The position numbers and the translations under genes are program-made. A DNA stretch of 64,000 nucleotides from Amycolatopsis sp. FDAARGOS 1241. GTDB taxonomy: Bacteria; Actinomycetota; Actinomycetes; Mycobacteriales; Pseudonocardiaceae. The stretch covers positions 3,410,001 to 3,474,000 of the forward strand of contig NZ_CP069526.1 of NCBI RefSeq assembly GCF_016889705.1, written 5' to 3'. This document shows positions 30,632 through 38,275 of the stretch, piece by piece. Within the stretch, counting starts at the first letter, position 1. The number at the start of each line of letters is the position of its first letter. Under the pieces are notes generated by a model, which did no database searches, was not told the DNA's origin, and saw nothing but the letters and a program-made list of their open reading frames with translations.

Positions 30632-31549
30632 GTGGACGGCTGGGACGTGCTCGAACAGGCAGGCGAACTCGCCCGCCGCGGCGAGGCGTTCGCGCTCGCG
30701 ACCGTGGTGTGGCGGCAGGGCCCGTCGTCGGGCAAGCAGGGTTGCCGCGCGATCATCACGGCCCAAGGCGAGCTGCACGGGTGGATCGGCGGGGCGTGCG
30801 CCGAGCCGACGGTGCTCCGCGAGGCCCGGCAGGCCCTCGTCGAGGGTGAGCCCCGGTTGCTGCTGCTGGGGTCTTCCGACCAGTTCGGCGGGGCGGTGCC
30901 CGAGGGCATGACGGTGGTCCCGATCTCGTGCCAGAGCGAGGGCGCCCTGGAGGTCTACATCGAACCGGTGCAGCCCTCGCCGCACCTCGTGGTGGTCGGG
31001 CGCTCCCCGATGGCGCACACGCTCGTGGAACTGGCGGGGTCCCTCGGCTGGCGCGCGCAGCTCGCCGACGATCCGGCGGCGGCGACCGAGCGGTCGTTCG
31101 TCGTCGTGGCGACGCAGGGCCACGCCGACGAGGACGCGGTGGAGCGGGCGCTGGCCGCACGGCCGGCGTACGTCGGGCTCGTCGGATCGCGCCGGCGCGG
31201 CGCCGCGGTGCTCGGGTACCTCGCCGACCGCGGTGTCGCCGCCGATCAGCTCGCCCGCGTGCAGGTGCCGGCCGGGCTCGACCTCGGCCACGTCTCGCAC
31301 CGGGAGATCGCCGTGGCGATCCTCGCGGAGCTGGTGCGGATCCGGGCGGCGCGCGGGATTCCGCCGGCGGCCGCCGTCACCCACGCCGCCGAGACCACCG
31401 AAGCGGTGGACCCGGTGTGCGGCATGACCGTGGTCGTGACCGACCCGGTGGTCTACGAGGGCCTCGAATACAGCTTCTGCTGCGCCGGGTGCCGCGCCGA
31501 GTTCCTGCGCGACCCGGCAGCCTACGCGAAGAAGGAGAGCCGATGCTGA
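30632..31549 (+). CDS. XdhC family maturation factor with C-terminal YHS domain
   Basis: A 305-residue protein. The XdhC N-terminal domain has FALATVVWRQGPSSGKQGCRAII and WIGGACAEPTV; the Rossmann-like C-terminal XdhC domain has VGRSPMAHTLVELAG and YVGLVGSRRRGAAVL. It is fused to a YHS domain (residues about 262-300: DPVCGMTV through YSFCCAGCRAEF) whose cysteines can bind metal. XdhC proteins insert the sulfurated molybdenum cofactor, and CoxF/CoxI of CODH clusters belong here. The YHS addition could handle copper or another metal, which is inference. The GTG at 30632 has GAGGTGAGG upstream; GTG at 30623 is an alternative. The stop overlaps coxG. Confidence 0.85.
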   Translation: MDGWDVLEQAGELARRGEAFALATVVWRQGPSSGKQGCRAIITAQGELHGWIGGACAEPTVLREARQALVEGEPRLLLLGSSDQFGGAVPEGMTVVPISCQSEGALEVYIEPVQPSPHLVVVGRSPMAHTLVELAGSLGWRAQLADDPAAATERSFVVVATQGHADEDAVERALAARPAYVGLVGSRRRGAAVLGYLADRGVAADQLARVQVPAGLDLGHVSHREIAVAILAELVRIRAARGIPPAAAVTHAAETTEAVDPVCGMTVVVTDPVVYEGLEYSFCCAGCRAEFLRDPAAYAKKESRC

Positions 31550-32127
31550 TCCGCAACCAGTTCGAGGTCGCACAGCCGGTCGACAAGGTCTGGCGCTTCT
31601 TCGACGACGTGCCCGCCGTGGCGACGTGCCTGCCCGGCGCCGAGCTGACCGAGGAGCTCGGTGACGAGCGCTACCGCGGCCGCGTGGGCGTCCGCCTGGG
31701 ACCGGTGTCGCTCAAGTTCGACGGGGTCGCGGCCATCACCTCGCGCGACGAGGAGGCCCGCCGGCTCGTGGTCGACGCGAGCGGTGCCGAAGCGCGCGGC
31801 CGCGGCCAGGCGGCCATGGTCGTGACGGCGACGCTCGCCCGCGCGGATGTGGGCACCCGCGTCGACTTCGAACAGGACCTGCAGGTGTCCGGCGCCGCCG
31901 CGCAGTACGGGCGCGGCATGATCTCCGACGTCTCGTCGGTGCTGATGCGCCAGTTCGCCCTCAACGTGCAGGAGGCCATCGCGCGCGCCGAACGCGGCGA
32001 GCAGCCGGCGGCCCGCCACGCGGCGGCCCCGGCGCGCGGGTTCACCATCGGCCTGCAGGCCACGCTGATGGCGCTCAAACGCGTGTTCCGGCGGTTCTTC
32101 GCGCCCTATCCGAGCACCCCGGCCTGA
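31543..32127 (+). CDS. coxG: CoxG, SRPBCC family CODH membrane anchor
   Basis: A 194-residue SRPBCC/CoxG protein. MLIRNQFEVAQPVDKVWRFF, then DVPAVATCLPGAEL, and KFDGVAAITSRDE are family landmarks. The C-terminal tail (ATLMALKRVFRRFFAPYP) is basic and amphipathic. In carboxidotrophs CoxG is needed to recruit CODH to the cytoplasmic membrane. It overlaps the XdhC-YHS gene by 7 bases and is directly followed by five small membrane-protein genes, supporting a membrane-docking role. Confidence 0.9.
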   Translation: MLIRNQFEVAQPVDKVWRFFDDVPAVATCLPGAELTEELGDERYRGRVGVRLGPVSLKFDGVAAITSRDEEARRLVVDASGAEARGRGQAAMVVTATLARADVGTRVDFEQDLQVSGAAAQYGRGMISDVSSVLMRQFALNVQEAIARAERGEQPAARHAAAPARGFTIGLQATLMALKRVFRRFFAPYPSTPA

Positions 32128-32137
32128 GGAGGCAACC

Positions 32138-32392
32138 GTGGTCCTGTGGTGGATCGGCAACGCCGTGCTGCTGTTCGTGGTGCTGCCCGTCGTCATCGCC
32201 CTGCTCAACCGCGTGCTCGCGGCGCTCGAGCGGATCCGCGCCGCGGCCGACGACGTCCTCAGGGGCGGCGGGCGGCTCGCGGGGCAGCTCGAACCCGTCC
32301 CCGCCGCGCTCGCGCGCACCGACCGCACCATCGGCGAAGTGGCCGTCGGCGCGACCCGCTACGCCGGCAGCGTCGCGAAGCTGCTGGGCTGA
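32138..32392 (+). CDS. Small single-span membrane protein 1 of 5
   Basis: An 84-residue protein with one membrane helix (about 3-25, WWIGNAVLLFVVLPVVIALL) and a polar helical tail containing EPVPAALARTDRTIGEV. GTG start 10 bases after coxG with a GAGGCAACC ribosome site. The PVPAAL motif recurs in the next protein, so the two are probably paralogues. Function unknown; the context suggests part of a CODH membrane assembly. Confidence 0.75.
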   Translation: MVLWWIGNAVLLFVVLPVVIALLNRVLAALERIRAAADDVLRGGGRLAGQLEPVPAALARTDRTIGEVAVGATRYAGSVAKLLG

Positions 32393-32405
32393 AAGGAGTT
32401 CCGCC

Positions 32406-32633
32406 ATGCCCGCCGCCGCCTGGGCCACGCTGGCCGTCAGCGCCGTGATCATCCTGTTCGCCGCCGTCGGGTTGCTGCGCGTCATCCTCCACCTGCGCCA
32501 CGTGCGCCGCACCCTCGGCGGCGTGCTCGGCGGGGTGCGGGTGATCGCCGAACGCACGGCGCCCGTGCCCGCCGCGCTCGGTTCGGTGAACGCGAACCTC
32601 AAGCCGGTGCGCGACTTCTGCGAGTCGGTGTGA
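32406..32633 (+). CDS. Small single-span membrane protein 2 of 5
   Basis: A 75-residue protein with a helix at about 7-28 (LAVSAVIILFAAVGLLRVIL) and a tail reading VIAERTAPVPAALGSVNANL. AAAGGAGTTCCGCC precedes ATG, a strong ribosome site. It is 13 bases after the previous gene. Shares the PVPAAL motif with protein 1 and a similar tail with protein 5. Confidence 0.75.
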   Translation: MPAAAWATLAVSAVIILFAAVGLLRVILHLRHVRRTLGGVLGGVRVIAERTAPVPAALGSVNANLKPVRDFCESV

Positions 32634-32646
32634 AAGGGGGACTGTC

Positions 32647-32889
32647 GTGACGACGGGCTGGATCATCGGGTTCTCGATCGGCGGCACGATCGTCGTGGTC
32701 GTCGTCGCGCTCGTGGTACCGATCCTGGTGCTGGCGCGCTCCATCGGCCGCGCCGCTCCGCTGATCGACGACGAGCTCAAGAAGGCCGAGCGCGACACCG
32801 CGTCGCTCACCGAGCTGCGCACCACCATCGACCACGCCGAGGTCATCGTCGCGGGCCTGCGACGCGGCCGCGCGCGGCTGGGAGGCTGA
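32647..32889 (+). CDS. Small single-span membrane protein 3 of 5
   Basis: An 80-residue protein, one helix at about 4-30 (IIGFSIGGTIVVVVVALVVP) and a charged tail with DDELKKAERDTASLTELR and HAEVIVAGLRRGRARL. GTG start after GAAAGGGGGACTGTC. Three bases separate it from the next gene. No known family recognised. Confidence 0.72.
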   Translation: MTTGWIIGFSIGGTIVVVVVALVVPILVLARSIGRAAPLIDDELKKAERDTASLTELRTTIDHAEVIVAGLRRGRARLGG

Positions 32890-32892
32890 GCC

Positions 32893-33162
32893 ATGTCGAC
32901 GGAAACCCTGTGGTGGATCGCGCTCGCGGCCGGCCTCGTGGTGCTCCTCGCGGTGGTCGCGTTGCTGAGCCTGCTCATCCGCTACGTGCAGGTGATCGAC
33001 CGCCGCGTCGCCGGCATCCGCGACACCCTGCACGGCGCTGAGGCGAACACGGCGGACACCGCGCTCATCCCCGTCACGGCTTCGCGCGTCGACGCCGTGC
33101 TCGCCGAAGGCCTGGAGCACCACCTGTTCCTGGGCCGCGTGCTCGGAAAGGTGAAGTCGTGA
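32893..33162 (+). CDS. Small single-span membrane protein 4 of 5
   Basis: An 89-residue protein with a long helix at about 6-30 (LWWIALAAGLVVLLAVVALL) and a tail containing GIRDTLHGAEANTADTALIP and LAEGLEHHLFLGRVLGKV. The stop overlaps the next GTG (GTGA). The tail aligns loosely with protein 3 (AE-x-x-TA pattern). Confidence 0.72.
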   Translation: MSTETLWWIALAAGLVVLLAVVALLSLLIRYVQVIDRRVAGIRDTLHGAEANTADTALIPVTASRVDAVLAEGLEHHLFLGRVLGKVKS

Positions 33163-33518
33163 CCACCACCCTGGTCGTGCTGACCGTCGTCGAGATCGCC
33201 CTGCTCATCGCCGGCCTCGCGGGCTACCTGTTCTGGGTCGGCAGCCTGCTCGGCCGCGTCGCCACGAACCTCGAGGACTGCGCGGAAACCGTGGCGCGCA
33301 TCAACGACCACGCCGAAGCGATCGTCCCGGGCGTGTCCCACATCAACCGCACCGGAGGCGTGGTGGCCGGTGCGTTGCCGCTGCTGTACGGGATGGCGGA
33401 GGACATCGTCGCCGGGGCGACCTACACGCCGCCCACCCAGGAGCGCGAGCCGGCTCGGCCGGCGTCGGGCACGCGGCGATCGCGGTTGCACCGGGCGGTG
33501 GGGTTCGCGCCGCACTGA
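33159..33518 (+). CDS. Small single-span membrane protein 5 of 5
   Basis: A 119-residue protein, helix at about 5-29 (LVVLTVVEIALLIAGLAGYL), tail ETVARINDHAEAIVPGVSHI then GGVVAGALPLLYGMAEDIV, and a basic C terminus. It overlaps protein 4 by 4 bases and ends 4 bases before the convergent gene at 33523. The tail resembles protein 2, where an Ile/Val-Pro turn is followed by an Asn-containing helix. Confidence 0.75.
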   Translation: MTTTLVVLTVVEIALLIAGLAGYLFWVGSLLGRVATNLEDCAETVARINDHAEAIVPGVSHINRTGGVVAGALPLLYGMAEDIVAGATYTPPTQEREPARPASGTRRSRLHRAVGFAPH

Positions 33519-33522
33519 GTGC

Positions 33523-33912
33523 TCACCCGCTGCGGCCGATCCAGTTCTCGTGCCAGGTGTGCTCGTATTGGGCTTCGTTGCAGCGCGGGCGGTAGACCGC
33601 GGTGAGCTCGCGGACGATCTGCTCGCGGTGCGCCGGCAAGCCGCCCGGGACCTCGTAGGTGCAGATGTGTACCTTCCAGCGCGAGCCTGCCCGCGCGATC
33701 CAGCACGGAGCGCGCGGGTGGCGGAACGGCAGGCGCGCGCAGGACAGGTCGTCGGCGTGGTCGACGTAGATCACGGCGTAGCGATCGGGCCGGCCTTCGG
33801 GATCGGGGCGGTACAGGACGGCGTACACGGCGGGCACGGCCGGCGGCGTCCAGCCGCCCAGCAGGCGCGGGCCGTCGAAGGGATAGCCCGAGGCGGTGCC
33901 GAGGCGGATCAC
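33523..33912 (-). CDS. GIY-YIG-like small protein
   Basis: A 129-residue protein reading VPAVYAVLYR, then YAVIYVDHADDLSCARL and a later REQIVRELTAVYRPRCN. The order Y-A-V near the start, I-Y-V about 20 residues on, an Arg and then a Glu helix follows the GIY-YIG nuclease fold, though the classical Gly of YIG is replaced, so nuclease activity is uncertain. GTG at 33912 overlaps the upstream stop (GTGA). It is the last gene of the leftward coxDE operon; a role in CODH maturation is only guilt by association. Confidence 0.6.
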   Translation of the reverse strand: MIRLGTASGYPFDGPRLLGGWTPPAVPAVYAVLYRPDPEGRPDRYAVIYVDHADDLSCARLPFRHPRAPCWIARAGSRWKVHICTYEVPGGLPAHREQIVRELTAVYRPRCNEAQYEHTWHENWIGRSG

Positions 33913-34169
33913 TCGCTCACGGCCTCGACGCGGCCCACCGGCAGGGGCGGCAGGCCCGCCTCGCGCGCGGCGCGGCGGAACTCCGCGGTGGCCAGGGTGA
34001 TCGCCTTGTCGCGGTCGGGCGCGTCGACGAGCAGCCGCACGCCGTAGCGCGTGGTGCCGATGCCGCTGGCGATGCCGCCCGCCGCGGCGACCGCGTCGGC
34101 GAGGTTCACGATCTCCTCGCGCGTGAACACGCGGTCGCCGTCCGCTTCGATGCCCACACTCCACCGCAT
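33909..34169 (-). CDS. Hypothetical small protein in the coxDE operon
   Basis: An 86-residue protein, MRWSVGIEADGDRVFTREEI to PVGRVEAVSE. The alternation of short strands and two helices (EEIVNLADAVAAAGG and DKAITLATAEFRRAAREAG) suggests a compact alpha/beta ferredoxin-like fold. No recognised motif. It lies 9 bases after coxE and overlaps the next gene by 4, so it is part of this operon. Confidence 0.65.
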   Translation of the reverse strand: MRWSVGIEADGDRVFTREEIVNLADAVAAAGGIASGIGTTRYGVRLLVDAPDRDKAITLATAEFRRAAREAGLPPLPVGRVEAVSE

Positions 34170-34178
34170 CGCGCTCTC

Positions 34179-35279
34179 CTAACCGAGCCGCGGCAGCTCC
34201 GCCGCGAGCTCCTCGAGGCTGCGCAGGTCGTGGCCCGACACCAGCAGGTCCACGTACGGCGCGGCGATCGTCATGCCGAGCGCACCCGGTCCGGTGCCAC
34301 TGTGCGGGTTCGTCCACACCAGCCGGTGGCACAGCCGCGACAGCCGCTCCACCGCCCGCGCCAGCACGTCCGGGTCGCCGCGGTCGAACCCGTCGGAGCA
34401 GATCACCACCACGCCGCCGCGGCACAGGCCCCGCCGGCCGTACGTGTGGACGAACTCGTCCAGCGCGGCCCCGATCTGGGTTCCGCCCTCCCAGTCGACC
34501 ACGGCCGCGGCCGCTCGCGCCAGTGCCTCGTCGGCGTCGCGCGCGGCCAGCCGGTCGGTGATCCGTGTCAGCCGCGTGCCGAAGCAGAACACCTCGACCC
34601 GCGCCGCCGCGCGCCGGGCGGAGTACGCGAACTGCAGCAGGGCGCGGGAGTGGTCGGCCATCGACCCGGACACGTCGAGCACGAGGATCAGGGGCCGCAG
34701 CCGCACCCGCCGCGCCCGCCAGCGCAGCTCGCGCGGTTCACCGAACGTCCGCAGCGAATCGCGCACCGTGCGCCGCAGATCCGGGGCCCGGCCCTGGCGC
34801 GCGGGCCGGGTGCGGCGCGTGCGGCGCTTCGGCGGTGTCAGACGCAGCCGGGCCATGATACGGCGGATCGCGGCGAGCTCTTCGGGGGTGCACGCGCTGA
34901 ACGACTTGCGCTTGAGGGTGTCCACTTCGGACGCCGAGAGCCCGAGCCGCGCGTCCGTCTCCTGCTCCTGACCGGCCCGCTCGGTCTCGGGCATCACGAG
35001 CACGGCGCCGGTCGCCGATTCGGTGAGGATCGTGCGCAGTTCGGCGGGCGGCTCGGCGGCGCCGAGGAAGTAGCGCCGGAACGTCTCGTCGTGGCGGGGG
35101 AGGTCCTCGTGGCGCTTCAGCAGCGTCGTGCGCCCGCCCCAGTACAGGTCGACGAGGTCGGCGGGGTCCAGCGTCGCCATGGCGCGGCAGTAGGTGAGCA
35201 CGTCACCGGAGCCGACGGGCAACCCGGCCTCGCGCAGGGCCCGCGCGAAACCGGTGAGCACCCGTGCGAACTCAGCCAC
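34179..35279 (-). CDS. coxE: CoxE, VWA domain protein
   Basis: A 366-residue VWA-CoxE protein. The MIDAS motif is DVSGSMADHS in the last half (LILVLDVSGSM), followed by a WEGGTQIGAALDEF threonine and CSDGFDRGD. The N-terminal part (FARALREAGLPVGSGDVLTY) is typical of CoxE. With the MoxR-type ATPase CoxD it is thought to complete the CuSMoO2 active site of CODH. GTG start overlaps the coxD stop by 8 bases. Confidence 0.92.
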   Translation of the reverse strand: MAEFARVLTGFARALREAGLPVGSGDVLTYCRAMATLDPADLVDLYWGGRTTLLKRHEDLPRHDETFRRYFLGAAEPPAELRTILTESATGAVLVMPETERAGQEQETDARLGLSASEVDTLKRKSFSACTPEELAAIRRIMARLRLTPPKRRTRRTRPARQGRAPDLRRTVRDSLRTFGEPRELRWRARRVRLRPLILVLDVSGSMADHSRALLQFAYSARRAAARVEVFCFGTRLTRITDRLAARDADEALARAAAAVVDWEGGTQIGAALDEFVHTYGRRGLCRGGVVVICSDGFDRGDPDVLARAVERLSRLCHRLVWTNPHSGTGPGALGMTIAAPYVDLLVSGHDLRSLEELAAELPRLG

Positions 35280-36147
35280 GGGAGGTGAGCTCCGCCAGGT
35301 TGTCCCGCACCACGTCGAGATCGTCGCGGTCTTTCACCACGGCGCCGAGCGTGTCGGCGGCGGCGCGTTCGTCGAGCACCGGTTCGCCGAGGAACCGCAG
35401 CATGCGCGCCCAGTCGATGGTCTCGGCGACCCCGGGCGGCTTCGCGAGGTCGAGCTCCCGCAGCCGGCGCACGGCGGCGACGACCTGGCGCGCCAGCGCC
35501 TCCTCGACACCGGGCTCGCGCACGCGCACGATCTCCACTTCGCGGTCGGCGCCCGGATAGCCGAGCCAGTGGTAGAGGCAGCGGCGCTTGAGCGCGTCGT
35601 GCAGTTCGCGCGTGCGGTTGGAGGTGAGCACGACCAGCGGCGGACTGGGCGCCGCGATCGTGCCGATCTCCGGGATCGTGACCTGGAAGTCCGACAGCAG
35701 CTCCAGCAGGAAGGCCTCGAATTCGTCGTCGGCCCGGTCGATCTCGTCCACGAGCAACACCGCGCCGGCGCCCGCGCGGACGGCGGCCAGCAGCGGCCGT
35801 TCGACGAGGAACTCGGGCCCGAAGAGCTGCTCCACCACGGCGTCGTCGTCGGCGCGGTGGTCCTGCAGCGCGCGGATCCGCAGCAGCTGGCGGGCGTAGT
35901 CCCATTCGTAGAGCGCCTGGGCGGTGTCGATGCCCTCGTAGCACTGCAGCCGGATGAGCCGGCGCTCCAGCACGGTGGCGAGCGTCTTCGCGACCTCGGT
36001 CTTGCCGACGCCGACCTCGCCTTCCAGCAGCACGGGCCGGTGCAGCCGCAGCCCGACCAGCAGCGCCGTGGCGAGGCCGCGGTCGGCGAGGTACCCCCCG
36101 CCCCGCAGGGCGGAGGTGAGGTCCTCGACGGTGTCCGGTTCGCTCAT
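35272..36147 (-). CDS. coxD: CoxD, MoxR-type AAA+ ATPase
   Basis: A 291-residue AAA+ ATPase. The Walker A is LLEGEVGVGKTEVAK (about 40-54), the Walker B AVLLVDEIDRADDEFEA, sensor 1 VVLTSNRTRELHDALKRRC. CoxD of carboxidotrophs is a chaperone-like ATPase needed to load sulfur and copper on the CODH molybdenum site. It is coupled by ATGA to the small gene upstream and by overlap to coxE, forming a leftward maturation operon that converges on the structural operon. Confidence 0.93.
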   Translation of the reverse strand: MSEPDTVEDLTSALRGGGYLADRGLATALLVGLRLHRPVLLEGEVGVGKTEVAKTLATVLERRLIRLQCYEGIDTAQALYEWDYARQLLRIRALQDHRADDDAVVEQLFGPEFLVERPLLAAVRAGAGAVLLVDEIDRADDEFEAFLLELLSDFQVTIPEIGTIAAPSPPLVVLTSNRTRELHDALKRRCLYHWLGYPGADREVEIVRVREPGVEEALARQVVAAVRRLRELDLAKPPGVAETIDWARMLRFLGEPVLDERAAADTLGAVVKDRDDLDVVRDNLAELTSRG

Positions 36148-36398
36148 CCCTGCTCGTCTGCGCCGAGCACGAGATCACGCACCGTGGCCGTACCCGGTGT
36201 CAGCTTCCCCTCGCGCGCGAGCTGGGTGCGCCACGCGGACCGCAGGTCCCCGTCGCCCGCCTCGGCCAGCTCGTCGAACCCGACGGCGGCCATGCTCTTG
36301 CACGCCCGCTGCGGGCCGCAGGCGGCTTCGACCTCGTCGGCGTCCTGGCCGCGGGCATGCCAGACCTCGCGCAGGACCTGCAGCGCTTCGTCGTCCAT
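36144..36398 (-). CDS. Hypothetical acidic protein at the head of the coxDE operon
   Basis: An 84-residue protein, MDDEALQVLREVWHARGQDA to LVLGADEQG. It has two Cys (ACGPQRACK) and no membrane segment. ATGA coupling to coxD argues that it is real and co-expressed. I do not recognise the family. It starts 39 bases from the LysR box at 36437, which therefore could control this operon as well. Confidence 0.6.
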   Translation of the reverse strand: MDDEALQVLREVWHARGQDADEVEAACGPQRACKSMAAVGFDELAEAGDGDLRSAWRTQLAREGKLTPGTATVRDLVLGADEQG

Positions 36399-36436
36399 GA
36401 ACGGAAGCTAGCGCTCGGGTCCGGCTCGCCGGGGCT

Positions 36437-36455
36437 GGATTAACCCTTTGCTTAA
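36437..36455. promoter_or_regulatory. LysR box, regulator copy
   Basis: GGATTAACCCTTTGCTTAA, the exact reverse complement of the 19-base element at 26491 in the cox divergent region. It sits between the LysR gene and the leftward coxDE operon, 42 bases before the LysR ATG. Confidence 0.7.
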
Positions 36456-36497
36456 GGAGTAATGTCGAGGGTCCGGGGTTACCGAGAGTATTTGACC

Positions 36498-37445
36498 ATG
36501 ACACTGGGCCAGCTCAACGCGTTCGTCCTGGTGGCGAGACTGGGCTCGGTCACCGGCGCCGCGAAGGCGCTCGGTGTGAGCGAGCCCGCGGTGTCGCAGG
36601 CGCTGGCCGCGCTGCGCCAGCACCACGGCGACAAGCTGCTCATCAAGCGCTCCGGCGGCATGACGCTCACCGCGGGCGGCAGCCGCCTGCTGCCCATCGC
36701 GTCGCAGATGGTCGCGCTCGGCGCCGAGGCCGACGCCGCGGTGCGCCAGGCGAACGGCTACGCCGCACGGCTGCAGCTCGCCGTGACGAGCGAGATCGCG
36801 GAGTTCGTGGCGAACCCGCTGCTGGAGACGTTCACCCGAAGATCCGGCAACGCCATCGACGCGTCGTCCGGGCTCGCCCGCGTGGCCGAGCTGCCCGTGC
36901 TGATCGCCAACCGCCTCGCCGACGTCGCGCTCGGCCCCGACGTCACCGGTGAAGGCGGCCAGGACCTCGACTGCACGCCGATCTTCCGCGCGTCGCTCGT
37001 CGTGGTCGGCTCGCCGCACTGCCGTCACCAGGGCAGCCCGGCGCACTGGCCGTGGCTGCTCGACCCCTCCGGTGCCGACCCCGGCAGCGACACCGGCCGG
37101 CTGCTGGCGCGCCTCGGCGTGCCCGACGACGCGATTCAGGTCTTCCCGAACCAGACCGCCGCGTGGTCGGCCGCAGCCAGCGGGAGCGGCGTGTCGGTGG
37201 CGCTGGAGCACCTCGTGGCCCCGCAGCTGCGCCGGCACGAACTCGCGGTCGTCCCGACGCGCCACACGCCGATGTCGACGTGCTGGTACGTGACCACCCT
37301 GCCCACCGACCGCCGCACCGGCGCGGCCAATTCGCTGCGCCACTTCCTCACCACCCCGGCGGCGATGCACGTGATGCGCGCGCCGGGCAGCGGGGTGCCG
37401 CCGTCGAGGTTCAGGCCACCGGTGTACGTGACGATCTGGTCCTAG
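36498..37445 (+). CDS. LysR family regulator of the cox locus
   Basis: A 315-residue LysR protein. The helix-turn-helix is MTLGQLNAFVLVARLGSVTG then KALGVSEPAVSQALAALRQH, followed by a substrate-binding domain. LysR genes (CutR, CoxR) commonly accompany CODH clusters. ATG at 36498 is chosen because LysR proteins normally begin at this point; an ATG at 36462 would add 12 residues but has its ribosome site too close. The shared 19-base box at 36437 and 26491 makes it the likely regulator of itself and of both cox operons. Confidence 0.9.
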   Translation: MTLGQLNAFVLVARLGSVTGAAKALGVSEPAVSQALAALRQHHGDKLLIKRSGGMTLTAGGSRLLPIASQMVALGAEADAAVRQANGYAARLQLAVTSEIAEFVANPLLETFTRRSGNAIDASSGLARVAELPVLIANRLADVALGPDVTGEGGQDLDCTPIFRASLVVVGSPHCRHQGSPAHWPWLLDPSGADPGSDTGRLLARLGVPDDAIQVFPNQTAAWSAAASGSGVSVALEHLVAPQLRRHELAVVPTRHTPMSTCWYVTTLPTDRRTGAANSLRHFLTTPAAMHVMRAPGSGVPPSRFRPPVYVTIWS

Positions 37446-37461
37446 TGGGACAGTGCGATCC

Positions 37462-37486
37462 GGTGCGAAGACCCCGGGCGCACCGC
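37462..37486 (+). terminator. Probable terminator of the LysR gene
   Basis: CGGTGCG and CGCACCG (37462-37468, 37480-37486) form a 7-bp stem with an 11-base loop, 17 bases after the stop, followed by a partly T-rich stretch. Confidence 0.45.
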
Positions 37487-37540
37487 AGATTCCTTTGCCG
37501 TGCCGTGGTTTTCAGCGTGTTCGGCGTCTTCGCGGATCGT

Positions 37541-37753
37541 TCAGCGGGAAAGCGGCTTGCCGGCGTTCCCCGTGACGAAGTGCCCGATGCTCATCCCGAC
37601 CCCGACGCCCACCTCGGCCGCCCAGGCGAAGCCGAGGGCGGTCGTGAGGGCGATGCTCAGCGCGAGTCCTGGTTCTTCCTTGCGGGACAACGGTTTGACT
37701 CCGTCCTTCGGTCTTCGCGCGGTGCTGGTCCGGTCCTGTGCTGGTGCTGTCAT
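37541..37753 (-). CDS. Small membrane protein, hypothetical
   Basis: A 70-residue protein with a polar N terminus (MTAPAQDRTSTARRPKDGVK) and one or two hydrophobic stretches (LALSIALTTALGFAWAAEVG, then VGMSIGHFVTGN). No motif. It occupies the interval between the LysR gene and the GerW-like gene. Codon use looks normal for the window, so I think it is real but cannot assign it. Confidence 0.5.
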   Translation of the reverse strand: MTAPAQDRTSTARRPKDGVKPLSRKEEPGLALSIALTTALGFAWAAEVGVGVGMSIGHFVTGNAGKPLSR

Positions 37754-37881
37754 GTCCTACCGTCCCCTCGAGTCAGCGGCGTCCACGCTAACAACATGAG
37801 CTGTGGTGGCCAGTGACTTCACCCGGACGTTGTAACGGGCGAGCATCATGGGCGGCAGCGACTCACCGAAGGAGTGACCAC

Positions 37882-38217
37882 ATGGGACTGAAGGACATCG
37901 TGGCTTCGACCACCGAGCTGTACACCGCCACCCGCGTCTACGGCGAGCCGGTTGAAAAGGACGGCATCGTTGTCATCCCGGCGGCCATGGTCACCGGCGG
38001 CGGTGGCGGCGGCCACGAGGAGGCGGACAAGGAGGGCCTCGGCTTCGGGCTCTTCGCGCGCCCCACGGGCGCCTTCGTCGTCCGCGGCTCCGAGGTGACC
38101 TGGGTGCCGGCCGTCGACATCACCGCGTGGGGCATCACGGCGGGCGCCGTCGTGATCTCGCTGGCGTGGATCCTCAGCCGCGCGGCCCGCCGGTCGCGGC
38201 CGGGCAGAAAGCGGTGA
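37882..38217 (+). CDS. GerW/YtfJ family protein
   Basis: A 111-residue protein, MGLKDIVASTTELYTATRVY, with VTGGGGGGHEEADKEGLGFG and the PTGAFVVRGSEVTWVPAVD pattern of the GerW (YtfJ) family, then a C-terminal hydrophobic segment (about 78-98) and a basic tail. In Bacillus the family is linked to spore germination; actinobacterial members are uncharacterised. GAAGGAGTGACC precedes ATG, an ideal ribosome site. Monocistronic, with a strong terminator after it. Confidence 0.82.
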   Translation: MGLKDIVASTTELYTATRVYGEPVEKDGIVVIPAAMVTGGGGGGHEEADKEGLGFGLFARPTGAFVVRGSEVTWVPAVDITAWGITAGAVVISLAWILSRAARRSRPGRKR

Positions 38218-38222
38218 CCGCC

Positions 38223-38259
38223 GGACGGGCCGGACCCGTCGCGGCGGTCCGGCCCGTCC
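38223..38259. terminator. Bidirectional terminator hairpin
   Basis: A perfect 14-bp stem (GGACGGGCCGGACC, 38223-38236, with its complement 38246-38259) and a 9-base loop, between the convergent GerW-like and quinol monooxygenase genes. Confidence 0.75.
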
Positions 38260-38275
38260 TGGGTGGCGGGAGCGG

